DNA of 64,000 nucleotides from GCA-2705995 sp965661625. GTDB taxonomy: Bacteria; Bacteroidota; Bacteroidia; Flavobacteriales_G; Salibacteraceae. Shown in pieces: positions 8,167-18,560 of this stretch (the first letter of the stretch is position 1; each line of letters begins with the position of its first letter). The stretch is from assembly GCA_965661625.1 (NCBI GenBank), contig CBFIEM010000004.1:1-64000 (forward strand), in the 5' to 3' direction. The position numbers and the translations under genes were made by a program. The notes below the pieces were generated by a model. The model did no database searches and had not been told where the DNA came from. It worked only from the letters and a program-made list of their open reading frames with translations.

Positions 8167-9225
8167 CTACTTTACTCCGCGATAAAGAGCTCCAGCAATA
8201 AGCGGATATTTTGCACCTGTTACCGCATTTAAGGTGTTTGCTTCTTGTTCATAGTTGAGAGTACCCAAGAAGGCAAACACCAGTGCTTCTTTAAAGTCTA
8301 TCAAAAGTTTGCTAGGAACAACTACCTCACAACTCAACTTCGTGGCAAACTGCTCCATTAAAAAGGCGTTGTGAGCCCCTCCCCCCGTGAACAATACCCG
8401 CCCTGATTCAGGCAATATTCTTCCAAACTGGTGTACTAAATGCATACAATAAGTTCGCAATAAGTTTTTAGGGGCAACGCTGTCGAAACTATCTAAAAGC
8501 GGCTTCCATAACAATTCCAAATCCTCAGTTCCTAATGATTTTGGTGGAGGCCATGCGTAATATTCAATTTTATTCAATAGCTCTAATAATTCCCTGTTGA
8601 TAGATCCACTGTGCGCTAACTGCCCTCCTTCATCATACGCCTGTCCAACTCTAGCTGCTAGTTCATTCAATACGAGATTAACGGGCGCAATATCAAAAGC
8701 TTTGAACTCCTCAAGTAGAAAACAGTTCCCAAACCCTCCCAAATTTACACAGGCTTTAAAATTGTTAAATAGCAAGTAATCTCCCATCGGAACCAGCGGT
8801 GCTCCTTGTCCTCCGACAGCTACATCTCCTCGCCTAAAGTCACAAATGATATTCTTGGAAAGTCTTGCCGCTGCCATTCCACCATTAAATAACTGATGAG
8901 TTATTGATGCTTTAGGATTGTGGAATACTGTATACCCATGAACGGCAATGAGGTCAACACTTTTAATCTCTTCCTGAAAGTTTTGTTGTAAAACATCAAT
9001 GCAGAAATTCGTAAAGTCCCTTTCCAACTTTACAAGCTCTAAAGCAAGCATGCTCTTGCTGGATTTTAGTCGTTCAACTAAATCCGTAGGAAAAGGAAAG
9101 GTAACACCTCTTTTTAACTCATAAGACCACTTTCCCTTATCCAATTGAAAAACACAGTCTGCTACATCTAATCCATCGAGTGAGGTTCCTGACATAAGAC
9201 CCAGTGTACAAATTACTCGTGCCAT
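8167..9225 (-). CDS. anmK: Anhydro-N-acetylmuramic acid kinase
   Basis: A 352-aa sugar kinase that opens and phosphorylates 1,6-anhydro-MurNAc, giving MurNAc-6-phosphate in peptidoglycan recycling. The ATP-phosphate motif GLMSGTSLDGLD lies near residue 10 from the chosen ATG, and later GGQGAPLVP, NLGGFGN and TGGGAHN match the ASKHA fold of AnmK. The frame stays open 51 nt further upstream, but that part has no family resemblance, so the internal ATG right before the motif is preferred. It diverges from the acyl-CoA dehydrogenase gene. Confidence 0.94.
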   Translation of the reverse strand: MARVICTLGLMSGTSLDGLDVADCVFQLDKGKWSYELKRGVTFPFPTDLVERLKSSKSMLALELVKLERDFTNFCIDVLQQNFQEEIKSVDLIAVHGYTVFHNPKASITHQLFNGGMAAARLSKNIICDFRRGDVAVGGQGAPLVPMGDYLLFNNFKACVNLGGFGNCFLLEEFKAFDIAPVNLVLNELAARVGQAYDEGGQLAHSGSINRELLELLNKIEYYAWPPPKSLGTEDLELLWKPLLDSFDSVAPKNLLRTYCMHLVHQFGRILPESGRVLFTGGGAHNAFLMEQFATKLSCEVVVPSKLLIDFKEALVFAFLGTLNYEQEANTLNAVTGAKYPLIAGALYRGVK

Positions 9226-9307
9226 AAGGCACAATATACAAATGGATTGACCTAAATAAACTAAATTCGCAGCCAATCGTTAGGAGGAATAACAAAAACA
9301 ACATTCT

Positions 9308-10450
9308 ATGGACTTTGAATTGACAGAGGAACATTTGGCAGTGCGCGATGCGGCGAGGGATTTTGCACAAAACGTGCTAAAGAAAGGTGTAATTGAACGC
9401 GATGAAACTCAAACATTTGCTACTGAAGAAATCAAGCAACTTGCTGAGCTAGGATTTATGGGGATGATGGTAGACCCCAAATATGGCGGAAGTGGAATGG
9501 ATACCGTTTCTTACGTTTTAGCAATGGAAGAGATTTCAAAAATTGATGCATCTGTTTCTGTTTGCATGTCAGTGAACAATTCGCTTGTTTGTTGGGGAAT
9601 TGAAAAATTTGGAACTGAAGAACAAAAAGAAAAGTACTTACGCCCTTTGGCTACCGGAGAAAAGATAGGTGCATTTTGTCTTTCTGAGCCAGAAGCTGGT
9701 TCAGATGCAACCTCTCAACGCACTACGGCAGAAGATAAAGGTGATCACTACCTTCTTAATGGAACAAAGAACTGGATCACGAATGGGAGCTCTGCTTCTA
9801 TTTATTTGGTAATTGCTCAGACAGACCCGGAAAAAGGTCACCGCGGAATTAACTGTCTCATTGTTGAGCGCGACATGAAAGGCTTTACCGTAGGGGCTAA
9901 AGAAAACAAGATGGGAATTCGTGGATCAGACACTCACACGCTAATTTTTAACGATGTAGAAGTTCCTAAGGAAAACAGAATTGGTGAAGATGGATTTGGT
10001 TTTAAGTTCGCGATGCAAACGCTAAGTGGCGGTCGAATAGGAATTGCAGCTCAAGCCTTGGGAATTGCCTCTGGAGCTTACGAGCTTGCAAAATCTTATT
10101 CCAAAGAGCGCAAAGCATTTGGCAAAGAAATTCATAAACATCAAGCTATAGCATTCAAGCTTGCAGACATGGCGACTGAAATAGAAGCTTCGCGGTTATT
10201 ATGTCTTAAGGCTGCTCGTCTCAAAGACAATAAAGAGAATTTTGACAAAATAAGTGCAATGGCAAAACTATATGCATCTAGAGCTGCCATGTGGATAACA
10301 ACTGAGGCTGTGCAAGTTCATGGTGGCTACGGTTTTGTTAAGGAGTATCATGTTGAGCGCCTCATGCGGGATGCCAAGATTACGCAAATTTATGAAGGAA
10401 CATCAGAAGTACAGAAAATTGTGATCAGTCGCTCTGTCCTCGCTGAATAA
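9308..10450 (+). CDS. Acyl-CoA dehydrogenase, short/medium-chain type
   Basis: A 380-aa FAD-dependent enzyme of fatty-acid or branched-chain amino-acid oxidation. It has the flavin-binding CLSEPEAGSDA segment and NGTKNWITNG, the dimer and FAD part QVHGGYGFVKEYHVER, and the C-terminal IYEGTSEVQ with the catalytic base expected at Glu363. Length and motifs fit butyryl-CoA dehydrogenase-like proteins. AGGAGG occurs about 20 nt before the ATG, too far for ordinary ribosome binding. A strong terminator follows. Confidence 0.94.
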   Translation: MDFELTEEHLAVRDAARDFAQNVLKKGVIERDETQTFATEEIKQLAELGFMGMMVDPKYGGSGMDTVSYVLAMEEISKIDASVSVCMSVNNSLVCWGIEKFGTEEQKEKYLRPLATGEKIGAFCLSEPEAGSDATSQRTTAEDKGDHYLLNGTKNWITNGSSASIYLVIAQTDPEKGHRGINCLIVERDMKGFTVGAKENKMGIRGSDTHTLIFNDVEVPKENRIGEDGFGFKFAMQTLSGGRIGIAAQALGIASGAYELAKSYSKERKAFGKEIHKHQAIAFKLADMATEIEASRLLCLKAARLKDNKENFDKISAMAKLYASRAAMWITTEAVQVHGGYGFVKEYHVERLMRDAKITQIYEGTSEVQKIVISRSVLAE

Positions 10451-10471
10451 TTGAAATAATCTATTTTACTT

Positions 10472-10502
10472 AAAAGCCTTTACGTTGTACGTAAAGGCTT
10501 TT
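10472..10502. terminator. Bidirectional terminator between acyl-CoA dehydrogenase and murF
   Basis: AAAAGCCTTTACGT (10472-10485) and its exact complement (10489-10502) form a 14-bp stem with a 3-nt loop. A and T runs on the two sides let it act on both strands; it sits in the gap between two convergent genes. Confidence 0.82.
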
Positions 10503-10585
10503 CTGCTTAATCACAATTTGTAGTCAGGTTAAAGACCTTACGTGCCTTTCGAAGCAACAACCTTTCCTTAATTCAATAGAACTGA

Positions 10586-11902
10586 TTATTGAGCCTTTTC
10601 ATCTGCCAGAAAACAAGACTGCAGACTCTCTAACTTTAGCCCTCTAGACCCCTTAATTAAGACTGATTGGTCATCTGACCAATTTTGATCACGTAAAAAG
10701 TCCGCCGCACTTTCCTTCGAGTTAAAAAATACAAAACCGGGAAAATCCCGCTTTACAGCATAGAATTCATCACCAATGAAGACTGCATGCACAAATCCTA
10801 GCTCATTTACTAAGTCAATAATAGCAAGGTGTTCCTCAGCACTTATTGGACCTAGCTCACGCATATCTCCAAGAATGACCCAACAATCCTTGTTTCTCGC
10901 CTTGGCAAAACTCCGCAAAGCAAGATCAACGGATGAAGGGTTCGCATTATAAGCGTCTAAAACGAGCATGGGGGCGTCATCAATTTTCACAACCTGTGAT
11001 CGCATATTGGTAGGTGTGTAATTGCTAATTGCCCGATGTATCATATTTTCTTCAACCTTAAAGTGACGAGCAACACTAATTGAGAGGGTAATATTCAACA
11101 TATTATAATCCCCTGCCATTTTGGTTTTGACTTCCTTACCCAAATAACGATAGGCAACATATGGCCAGCTCTGTACTGGCTCTATTTCTGGAATTGACTT
11201 ATTATACTTCGTAACATCCAACCCTTTTGGGGTAATGTTTTCAATAAGTTCATCATCTTGATTTATAAAGAAATGTCCATTGGTTTTATGCAAGAAGTCT
11301 ATGACCTCTTTCTTGGCCAGAATATTATTCTGCATGCTTCCAAAACCTCCAATATGGTCTTTACCAATATTGGTCAAAATACCGTATTCCGGCAGTGCAA
11401 TCAGACATAATTCCTTAACATCACCTTCTTTACTATCTCCCATTTCGAGTAAAACAAATTCATGCTCCTCTGTTACTTCAAGCAAACAAAGCGGCAAGCC
11501 AATGTGATTATTTAAGTTTCCAGGAGTTGCATATGTTTTTGCTTTTTGCGATAGCACTTGATAAAGTAGCTCTTTGGTAGTGGTTTTACCATTTGACCCT
11601 GTAATTGCAATAACAGCTCCTTTCACTTCATGCTTTCGGTGATAGTTTGCTAACTCCTGAAGTGTTGTAAGAACATCATCTACTACGATGAACCGTTCAT
11701 CAATTGCATATTTCACTTCATCAATTACGGCATGCGAACACCCTAAATTTAGCGCCTTTAATGCATATTCATTTCCATTAAACCGATCACCTTTTAACGC
11801 AAAAAACAAGGTGTTTGATTTGGCTTTTCGCGTATCAGTGCATACCCCTGAGCAGCTCTTGAAGACTTTGTGAAGTTCAGCTATCGTCATGGTGTCAAAC
11901 AT
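10586..11902 (-). CDS. murF: UDP-MurNAc-tripeptide--D-alanyl-D-alanine ligase
   Basis: A 438-aa Mur ligase that adds D-Ala-D-Ala to UDP-MurNAc-tripeptide in the cytoplasm, the last cytoplasmic step of the peptide stem. The ATP loop TGSNGKTTTK (GSNGKT at 102-107), the NxxNHIGLPL segment, LEMGDSKEGD and the C-terminal LDAYNANPSS motif are all MurF hallmarks. Start is Met1, or Met5 at 11890. It follows gldJ, a gene pair seen in other flavobacteria. A hairpin with a T run abuts the first ATG, so expression may depend on read-through or on Met5. Confidence 0.95.
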   Translation of the reverse strand: MFDTMTIAELHKVFKSCSGVCTDTRKAKSNTLFFALKGDRFNGNEYALKALNLGCSHAVIDEVKYAIDERFIVVDDVLTTLQELANYHRKHEVKGAVIAITGSNGKTTTKELLYQVLSQKAKTYATPGNLNNHIGLPLCLLEVTEEHEFVLLEMGDSKEGDVKELCLIALPEYGILTNIGKDHIGGFGSMQNNILAKKEVIDFLHKTNGHFFINQDDELIENITPKGLDVTKYNKSIPEIEPVQSWPYVAYRYLGKEVKTKMAGDYNMLNITLSISVARHFKVEENMIHRAISNYTPTNMRSQVVKIDDAPMLVLDAYNANPSSVDLALRSFAKARNKDCWVILGDMRELGPISAEEHLAIIDLVNELGFVHAVFIGDEFYAVKRDFPGFVFFNSKESAADFLRDQNWSDDQSVLIKGSRGLKLESLQSCFLADEKAQ

Positions 11903-11932
11903 AAAAAAAGCCTCGGCTTACACCGAGGCTTT
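11903..11932 (-). terminator. Terminator or attenuator between gldJ and murF
   Basis: AAAGCCTCGG (11907-11916) pairs with CCGAGGCTTT (11923-11932) around a 6-nt loop. On the minus strand the stem is followed by a run of T that ends directly at the murF ATG. It can end the gldJ transcript about 23 nt after its stop codon. Confidence 0.8.
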
Positions 11933-11954
11933 CTAAAATACTTTTTGAACACTT

Positions 11955-13469
11955 TTAGCGTCCTCCCAACCCAACGGGACTCCCTACGCGGTCCATAGCA
12001 CATCTAAATCCTATGAAATTCGTAGCCAATTCTTCATCGAGGAATCTTCTAGTCCCAGGGCCCATCCAATAAGCCCTGTCTTTCCATGATGCACCTTTAT
12101 AGACTCTACTGCGATCATTTACCAATGATCTCGCAAAACCCTTGGAGTAATCATAATCATACATCCCCATAGTTTCATCTGCCGGCTTATCTTGACCTTG
12201 AGATTTTTTAATTGCATCCCAGTTCGCTTCTCCATCAACACCTGCATGAGTCTCATAGCTTCCATCGAGGTAATTGATATTATCTGCACGACGGTAATTT
12301 CTACGATCTACAGCATCTTCAGGTTCTACTGGTACCATCTGCATTCTCCCGAGAGAGTCCTTTTCCTCAACATATCCATCTGCATCTCGCTTTATCTTTT
12401 GAAAAACATTCCCTCTAAACGGGCGAAAATCATCTGCATCCTCAAACGTTAAAGGTCTGTATACATCCATCACCCATTCTGATACATTTCCAGCCATGTT
12501 GTAAAGGCCATAATCATTTGGCCAATAGCTATATATCGGCGCAGTAACATCAGCATTATCGTTGAGCTTTCCTGCTACTCCCATGTTGTCACCTCTTCCA
12601 CGCTTAAAATTAGCTAGCATTTCTCCGATGTATTCCTGTTCTGGATTTCTAACGGCATGTCCATTCCAAGGCCATTGTCTGCGCTCAATAACATTCTCTC
12701 CGAGCGAGTTACCGATCAATCCATAGGCTGCATACTCCCACTCAGCTTCAGTTGGTAAGCGGTACTTCGGAAGCAGAATTCCATCTTCCATTTTAACATT
12801 TCGATATCCAGGACTGTTTGGACCCTTCCAAGGAAGACCGTCTTTACGCTTAGCTCCTTCATACCTTCCCCATAGGTAGGCATCGGTATTAAAATTGTCA
12901 TCAGCAATTTGGTTAGGGTTGTGATCATAAAGACCTTCTCTAACCAAAATTTGCTCATTCACTCGGTCCGTTCTCCATAAACAAAACTCTGCTGCCTGTT
13001 TCCAGCTAATCCCTACAACTGGATAATCTCTGTAGGCTGGATGTCTTAGGTAATAATCAACATAAGGCTCATTGTATCCCAGTTTCGACCTCCAAACTAA
13101 TGTATCTGGTAGTGCCTTTTTGTACACTTCAGGATAATCATCTCCAAAAACACGATCTACCCAATAAAGGTATTCCAACCAATGGAAGTTGCTAACCTCC
13201 GTTTCATCCATGTAAAATGATGAAACGGTAACTCGCCTAGGTATATTATCCCAGTTATAGTTCATTTCATCCACAACGCGGCCCATTACAAATGTACCAC
13301 CTTCAACAAGCACTAGGTTTGGACCAGTTTCTTGTTCAACGAATGGCATTTTTTGAAAATCACCATTCTTGGGGTCATTGTAGCTCCAACCTGTTACGGC
13401 TGACTTCTCATGCTGGCACGAAACAAGTACCACAGAGAGAATGACACTTAAGAATAATAGCTTTTTCAT
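11955..13469 (-). CDS. gldJ: Gliding motility lipoprotein GldJ
   Basis: A 504-aa outer-membrane lipoprotein needed for gliding and for T9SS function in flavobacteria. A signal peptide ends in the lipobox LVSC (Cys18). The rest is an FGE/sulfatase-modifying-factor fold, seen in FVMGR, the RVTVSSFYMDETEVSNFHWLE-type segment, YPVVGISWKQA, LPTEAEWEYAA, YNMAGNVSEWVMD and the closing FIGFRCA. GldK shares this fold, but the pairing with murF downstream and porU nearby matches GldJ of Flavobacterium. The porP-like gene is transcribed just upstream on the same strand. Confidence 0.9.
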   Translation of the reverse strand: MKKLLFLSVILSVVLVSCQHEKSAVTGWSYNDPKNGDFQKMPFVEQETGPNLVLVEGGTFVMGRVVDEMNYNWDNIPRRVTVSSFYMDETEVSNFHWLEYLYWVDRVFGDDYPEVYKKALPDTLVWRSKLGYNEPYVDYYLRHPAYRDYPVVGISWKQAAEFCLWRTDRVNEQILVREGLYDHNPNQIADDNFNTDAYLWGRYEGAKRKDGLPWKGPNSPGYRNVKMEDGILLPKYRLPTEAEWEYAAYGLIGNSLGENVIERRQWPWNGHAVRNPEQEYIGEMLANFKRGRGDNMGVAGKLNDNADVTAPIYSYWPNDYGLYNMAGNVSEWVMDVYRPLTFEDADDFRPFRGNVFQKIKRDADGYVEEKDSLGRMQMVPVEPEDAVDRRNYRRADNINYLDGSYETHAGVDGEANWDAIKKSQGQDKPADETMGMYDYDYSKGFARSLVNDRSRVYKGASWKDRAYWMGPGTRRFLDEELATNFIGFRCAMDRVGSPVGLGGR

Positions 13470-13527
13470 CTCTTCAATTTTCGTTTAAGGCTTAACGCGC
13501 TTGTAAAATTAATATTATTAATGGGTT

Positions 13528-14499
13528 TTAGAACTGCGGACACGCAAGTGGTCTGAAACGTTTTCTTTTCGGCCTACATTCGAACTGCATTCCTAAAGAA
13601 ATCTCGTGAGAACCTGCGGTCGCATTTGTAAGTCTTGAAACAGTTAAATCATAACTGTACCCAAATCGGAATTTTTCGGTTTGAATACCTACCAAAGCGA
13701 TAAATGAGTCATTAAACCTATACCATAGTCCTCCAACTATAACGCTTTTCCGCACGTACATACCCAAATTTAATTGTTGAGCACTTCCTTGTCTTTGGTA
13801 CATGATGTTTGGACTAATGGATCCTGCCTCAGGGTACCGAGCATTAAACGGAATATTTGCTCCTGCATGTGCTGTATACTTTCGCGGCAGCACTCCATTA
13901 TCCGTCTCAAAAAAGCTCTCATTCGGCTCTGTAAGGTGATGGGCTGCAAACCCTAAATAAATGTATTTCGAATATCCGAGTATTCCTGCTGAAAAATCTG
14001 CTCCATTTACACTGTTACTTCCTGGTGTTTCTTGCGTATCATAAATAAACCCGCTCCGAGGGTCAATCATATCCCCAAATGTTAGGTTACTCCAATCGAT
14101 CGCCTTTTGGAAATAAGTTGCTTGGAAACCAGCCCTAATACTAAATGTTTTGGTAACAGGAAGTAAGTACGAATACATCGCGGAAATATTCGTGGATTGA
14201 ATTGTTCCTTCTCCTGCCCTATCATGGAAAGCTTGAAAACCTAAACCTCCGGATAACGCGTCTACGTTTTGATCGTAAGACGCAGCATATGTCAGGAAAG
14301 TACCTTGAATTGCCGGCCACTGGTTCCTGTAGTTCAGGTTTAAACGCGGACACTGAGAGGAACCCGCAAACGCTGGATTTAGATATAGGGGGTTTGCATA
14401 GAACTGAGTGAATTGCGGGTCTTGGGCCTGCAAACCTTCAATACAAATACACGTCATTACTAAGATGACCGTCCCTTTAATTTTGCTCCTGAAATCCAT
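13528..14499 (-). CDS. PorP/SprF family T9SS membrane protein
   Basis: A 323-aa outer-membrane beta-barrel of the PorP/SprF family. A signal peptide (about residues 1-25, ending LQAQ) is followed by the family opening DPQFTQFYANPLYLNPAFAGS, then YRNQWPAI and many alternating strand segments such as FRFGYSYDLTVS and HEISLGMQFEC. These proteins anchor motor components (PorP) or support secretion of a partner adhesin (SprF). Here it sits between gldJ and the divergent porU, rather than in a gldKLMN cluster or behind a giant adhesin, so its exact role is open. Confidence 0.92.
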   Translation of the reverse strand: MDFRSKIKGTVILVMTCICIEGLQAQDPQFTQFYANPLYLNPAFAGSSQCPRLNLNYRNQWPAIQGTFLTYAASYDQNVDALSGGLGFQAFHDRAGEGTIQSTNISAMYSYLLPVTKTFSIRAGFQATYFQKAIDWSNLTFGDMIDPRSGFIYDTQETPGSNSVNGADFSAGILGYSKYIYLGFAAHHLTEPNESFFETDNGVLPRKYTAHAGANIPFNARYPEAGSISPNIMYQRQGSAQQLNLGMYVRKSVIVGGLWYRFNDSFIALVGIQTEKFRFGYSYDLTVSRLTNATAGSHEISLGMQFECRPKRKRFRPLACPQF

Positions 14500-14653
14500 A
14501 TCTAAGGATAGTAGTTCGCAAGTATACGAATTAATTCGAATAAATCTAACACCAACTTAATGCGCTAATTGTTGTTTTATTGTCTACAATAATAGTTTGA
14601 AGATACCGTTCTTTGCACGCTCGGTAGATGTTATATAGAGGAGAAAAAGAAAT

Positions 14654-17600
14654 ATGGACAAGAAAAGGTTGAGAGTATTCCATGTGTTTGTGTGTGTTAA
14701 TCTGGCACTTCTGCTAAGCTTGATTTTCAATGCCGCATCTGCGCAATCAGTAGGGAAAGGTACAGAGTCCTTACGGGATATCAAAATCACTTGGCTAAAT
14801 ACAGTTGAATTTGAGGTGTTAGAAGGCACAACGATTCCATTATTGAATTTCGAAGGAGCAACGCATCAACTTCCACAATCTCATTTCCCATGGTTTTCCC
14901 GCACTTTACCAATAGCGAACCCTGCTGTTCTAGTCGAGCTCAACAACCTCACTTTTGCCGCACTTAAATCAGAAGAGCAACGAATTGCTGAAAAGCATGT
15001 TAATGAGCTAGGGCCAACTATAGTTGTGAATCAAAATGTGATCTGGGTTCGAAAAAAACCAATGTTATCCTTTAGCTTCATCCCGCTGCGTAGAAATCCT
15101 ACTACTGGTCAGTTAGAGAAACTTGTCGCCTTTAGTGTCTCTTTTGAAACGTCAAAACAGGCCACGCAATCAAGCAGAGCAGCGAGAAATTTTAAATTAA
15201 ACTCAGTACTCAAAGGTGGAAATTGGGGAAAAGTAGGGACAACCAAGGATGGCATCTATAAAGTAGGAGCAAGCCAACTACAAGCGCTGGGACTGACCGT
15301 TATAGGATCACCTTCTAGCAATATCAGGTTATTTGGAAATGGGGGCGGTATGCTTCCATTCAACAACAGCGAAGCTCGTCTAGATGACCTTGAAGAAAAT
15401 GCTATTCAAATGGTGGATGGCGGAGATGGAGTATTCGATGCTCAGGATTACTTTCTTTTTTATGGACAATCTCAACATCGTTGGGAAAAATCAGGCAGCA
15501 CATTTAGACATGATTATAACTTCATGTCTGATACTTCATATTATTTCATCACAACAGACTACGCTATTGGAAACCCAAAACGCGTAACCCAGGCCCCAAG
15601 CCTCCCTCCATCAGGAAATACCATTAATACGTTTGAGTCCTATTTTTTTCATGAAGATTACAATGAAAATCTTGTCCTTTCAGGAAGAAACTTTTACGGT
15701 GAAGTATTCAGTGTACAAACAACACACTCTTTCCCAATTAGCTTTCCAGACGGTGTAATAGGGTCACCTGTTGAATTTAAAATTGGTCTTGCATCTCGGT
15801 CAATTGGGTCTTCTAGTGCATTTGATATAACAGTAGGTGGAAACTTTCAAGAGTCATTATCTATAACTGGTGTAAGTGGTAGCTATATTGATAACTACGC
15901 CCGTCATCAAAACAAAACGTACACGTTTAACTTAGCGAACACCTCAAGCTCTCTTGTTCTTGACTACCTGAAGTCTACAACCAGTTCAACGGGATGGTTA
16001 GATTACTATTCTTTTGTTTACAAGCGTCACTTGCGCTATCGATCTGACGGGGTTAGTTTTCGCTCAATTAATTCACTCAATCAATCTTCAGCTACTTATA
16101 CCATTGACAATTACACAGCTGGATTGCGTGTATGGGACGTTACTATCCCTACAGATGTTATGGCAATGCCTGTGGCTGCTGCAAATAATCAGGGCACCTT
16201 TACATCTCCATCGAATGAACTAAGGGAGTTTATTGTTTTTAGCTCTTCAGACTACCTTTCAGCTGTATCCTTTGGTCCAGTAAACAATCAAGATTTGCAT
16301 GGCCTGCGCGACATTAATTACGTCATTCTTACTCATCCACAATTTCGAACTGAAGCAGAACGACTAGCAGCCTTTCATAGAAGCAGAGGGGAGTTTAGTG
16401 TAGCCGTTGTTTCTACTCACCAAGTCTACAATGAGTTTTCTAGTGGAGCTCAGGATATGACTGCGATAAAAGACTTTATGAAAATGCTTTACGACCAGAA
16501 TGACCCTAACAGCCCTAAAGCGCTGAAATACTTGCTTTTATTCGGGGATGCTTCATATGACTTAAAGCGATCAAATGCATCAGGCAACTCGAATTACATT
16601 ATAGCCTATCAATCCAGAAATTCATTAGCACCCATAGGTTCATATATTTCAGATGACTATTTCGGTTTTCTAGACGACACAGAATCTGATGACATTGTAA
16701 CGGGAATTGATATTGGCATTGGTCGCTTACCTGTACGTTCCGCAAGCGAGGCCCGTGGTATAGTAGACAAAATAATTCGTTATCATAAAACACCTAATTC
16801 ATTAGGACCATGGAGAACATGGGTCTCTTTTGTTGGTGATGATCAAGACAGTAGGATTCATATGCGAGATGCAAATCGCCTGGCAACACGCATAGACACA
16901 ACGCACCCCACTTATAATATTAGTAAAATTTATTTCGATGCATACCCTCAAATTGCTACTCCTGGAGGCCAAGCGTACCCAGAGGTAAATCGTTTAATCA
17001 ATGAGCGATTAGATAGGGGGACCCTATTTATGGCATATATTGGACACGGAGGAGAGTTAGGTTGGGCACATGAACGCGTATTAGGAATTCGGGATATTAA
17101 TAATTGGGATAACTATGACAATTTCCCCATGTTTCTTACTGCCACATGCGAGTTTAGTAGATTCGATGATCCTGACAGGAAATCAGCTGGCGAATATGTG
17201 TTGACAAACCCTGATGGTGGAGGTATTGCTCTATTGACAACCACCAGGCTGGTCTACTCCACTCCCAATTTTGAGCTCTCCAATACCTTTATGAATTATG
17301 TATTTAGCTACAACAGTGATAATCAAAAACCTACATTAGGAGACCTCCTTCGGCTGTGCAAAACAGATAATAACATCAATTCATCTAATGGAGTGAACTA
17401 CAGAAACTTTTCACTCCTCGGAGACCCCGCAATGCGGCTTGCTTACCCCACCTATGATGTCGTCACTACTTCAATACCCGATACCCTTAAGGCCCTTCAA
17501 AAAGTAACTGTAAAAGGCTTTATAGCCGATAATTCAGGACAGAAAATTGAGAATTTCAATGGGATTATTTATCCGTCGGTATTTGATCGTGAAAGGCTTA

Positions 17601-18505
17601 TTGAAACACTTGACAATGACAACATAGGCAGCTTTAAGTACCGTACTTTCAGCAATATTCTCTTTAAAGGACGCGCCAAAGTCACGAATGGATCATTTGA
17701 GTTCACTTTCGTAGTACCAAAAGACATTTCCGTGGATTTTGGAGGTGGTCGCATTAGTTACTATGCTGAAGATGGAACCATTGACGCAGCGGGCTACCAT
17801 GAAGATTTTCTGATTGGTGGATATGACGAAAACGCTCCTGAAGACAATACAGGCCCACAAGTTGAGTTATGGATGAATGACGAGCAATTTGTACTTGGAG
17901 GTATGACCGATCAAAATCCTTTTATCCATGCAAAAGTATTTGACGAACACGGTATAAACACCGCCGGCAGTGGTATTGGTCACGACATATTAGCAATTTT
18001 GGATGAGAATTCTGCAAATGCTATTGTGTTAAACGACTATTATGAATCTGATCTCGATTCATACCAAAAAGGAACCGTAAGGTACCCGTTGAGTGAGCTA
18101 GAGAGTGGTAAACACACCTTAACTCTTCGCCTGTGGGATGTTTACAATAATCCAGGTGAAGCATATACTGAATTTATTGTGGCTGAAAATGCATCATTAG
18201 CAATTGATCGCATTCTGAATTACCCAAATCCTTTTACTACCAACACAGCATTCTATTTTGAACACAATGCGCCGGGACAAAATTTAGATGTGCAGATTGA
18301 AATTTTTACCGTTTCAGGTAAAATCGTAAAAGTAATTGAAGGAGTTTATGGCGGTGAGGGGTTTAGAGTTGGACCTATTGCTTGGGACGGAAGAGATGAT
18401 TTTGGCGATAAAATTGGAAAAGGCACATACGTCTACAAGGTTTCTGTGCAAAATGCTGCAGGATCATCAGTTGAAGAATTTGAAAAATTAGTTATCTTGA
18501 ATTAA
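14654..18505 (+). CDS. porU: T9SS sortase PorU (gingipain-type C25 peptidase)
   Basis: A 1283-aa surface protease that removes the C-terminal secretion domain from T9SS cargo and joins the cargo to a glycolipid anchor. A signal peptide ends near residue 31 (SAQS). The C25 peptidase domain (about 540-930) holds the catalytic pair: His798 in YIGHGGELGW and Cys832 in TATCEFSRFDD, 34 residues apart as in gingipains. After it come Ig-like regions and a C-terminal FlgD-type domain with NYPNPF and KIGKGTYVYKVSV. It diverges from the porP-like gene and is followed at once by porV, its partner in the attachment complex. Confidence 0.95.
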   Translation: MDKKRLRVFHVFVCVNLALLLSLIFNAASAQSVGKGTESLRDIKITWLNTVEFEVLEGTTIPLLNFEGATHQLPQSHFPWFSRTLPIANPAVLVELNNLTFAALKSEEQRIAEKHVNELGPTIVVNQNVIWVRKKPMLSFSFIPLRRNPTTGQLEKLVAFSVSFETSKQATQSSRAARNFKLNSVLKGGNWGKVGTTKDGIYKVGASQLQALGLTVIGSPSSNIRLFGNGGGMLPFNNSEARLDDLEENAIQMVDGGDGVFDAQDYFLFYGQSQHRWEKSGSTFRHDYNFMSDTSYYFITTDYAIGNPKRVTQAPSLPPSGNTINTFESYFFHEDYNENLVLSGRNFYGEVFSVQTTHSFPISFPDGVIGSPVEFKIGLASRSIGSSSAFDITVGGNFQESLSITGVSGSYIDNYARHQNKTYTFNLANTSSSLVLDYLKSTTSSTGWLDYYSFVYKRHLRYRSDGVSFRSINSLNQSSATYTIDNYTAGLRVWDVTIPTDVMAMPVAAANNQGTFTSPSNELREFIVFSSSDYLSAVSFGPVNNQDLHGLRDINYVILTHPQFRTEAERLAAFHRSRGEFSVAVVSTHQVYNEFSSGAQDMTAIKDFMKMLYDQNDPNSPKALKYLLLFGDASYDLKRSNASGNSNYIIAYQSRNSLAPIGSYISDDYFGFLDDTESDDIVTGIDIGIGRLPVRSASEARGIVDKIIRYHKTPNSLGPWRTWVSFVGDDQDSRIHMRDANRLATRIDTTHPTYNISKIYFDAYPQIATPGGQAYPEVNRLINERLDRGTLFMAYIGHGGELGWAHERVLGIRDINNWDNYDNFPMFLTATCEFSRFDDPDRKSAGEYVLTNPDGGGIALLTTTRLVYSTPNFELSNTFMNYVFSYNSDNQKPTLGDLLRLCKTDNNINSSNGVNYRNFSLLGDPAMRLAYPTYDVVTTSIPDTLKALQKVTVKGFIADNSGQKIENFNGIIYPSVFDRERLIETLDNDNIGSFKYRTFSNILFKGRAKVTNGSFEFTFVVPKDISVDFGGGRISYYAEDGTIDAAGYHEDFLIGGYDENAPEDNTGPQVELWMNDEQFVLGGMTDQNPFIHAKVFDEHGINTAGSGIGHDILAILDENSANAIVLNDYYESDLDSYQKGTVRYPLSELESGKHTLTLRLWDVYNNPGEAYTEFIVAENASLAIDRILNYPNPFTTNTAFYFEHNAPGQNLDVQIEIFTVSGKIVKVIEGVYGGEGFRVGPIAWDGRDDFGDKIGKGTYVYKVSVQNAAGSSVEEFEKLVILN

Positions 18506-18560
18506 AGGGCGAATGCTCTACAGATTCATATATTTGCCCATTATATATTCAGTAAGTCAG

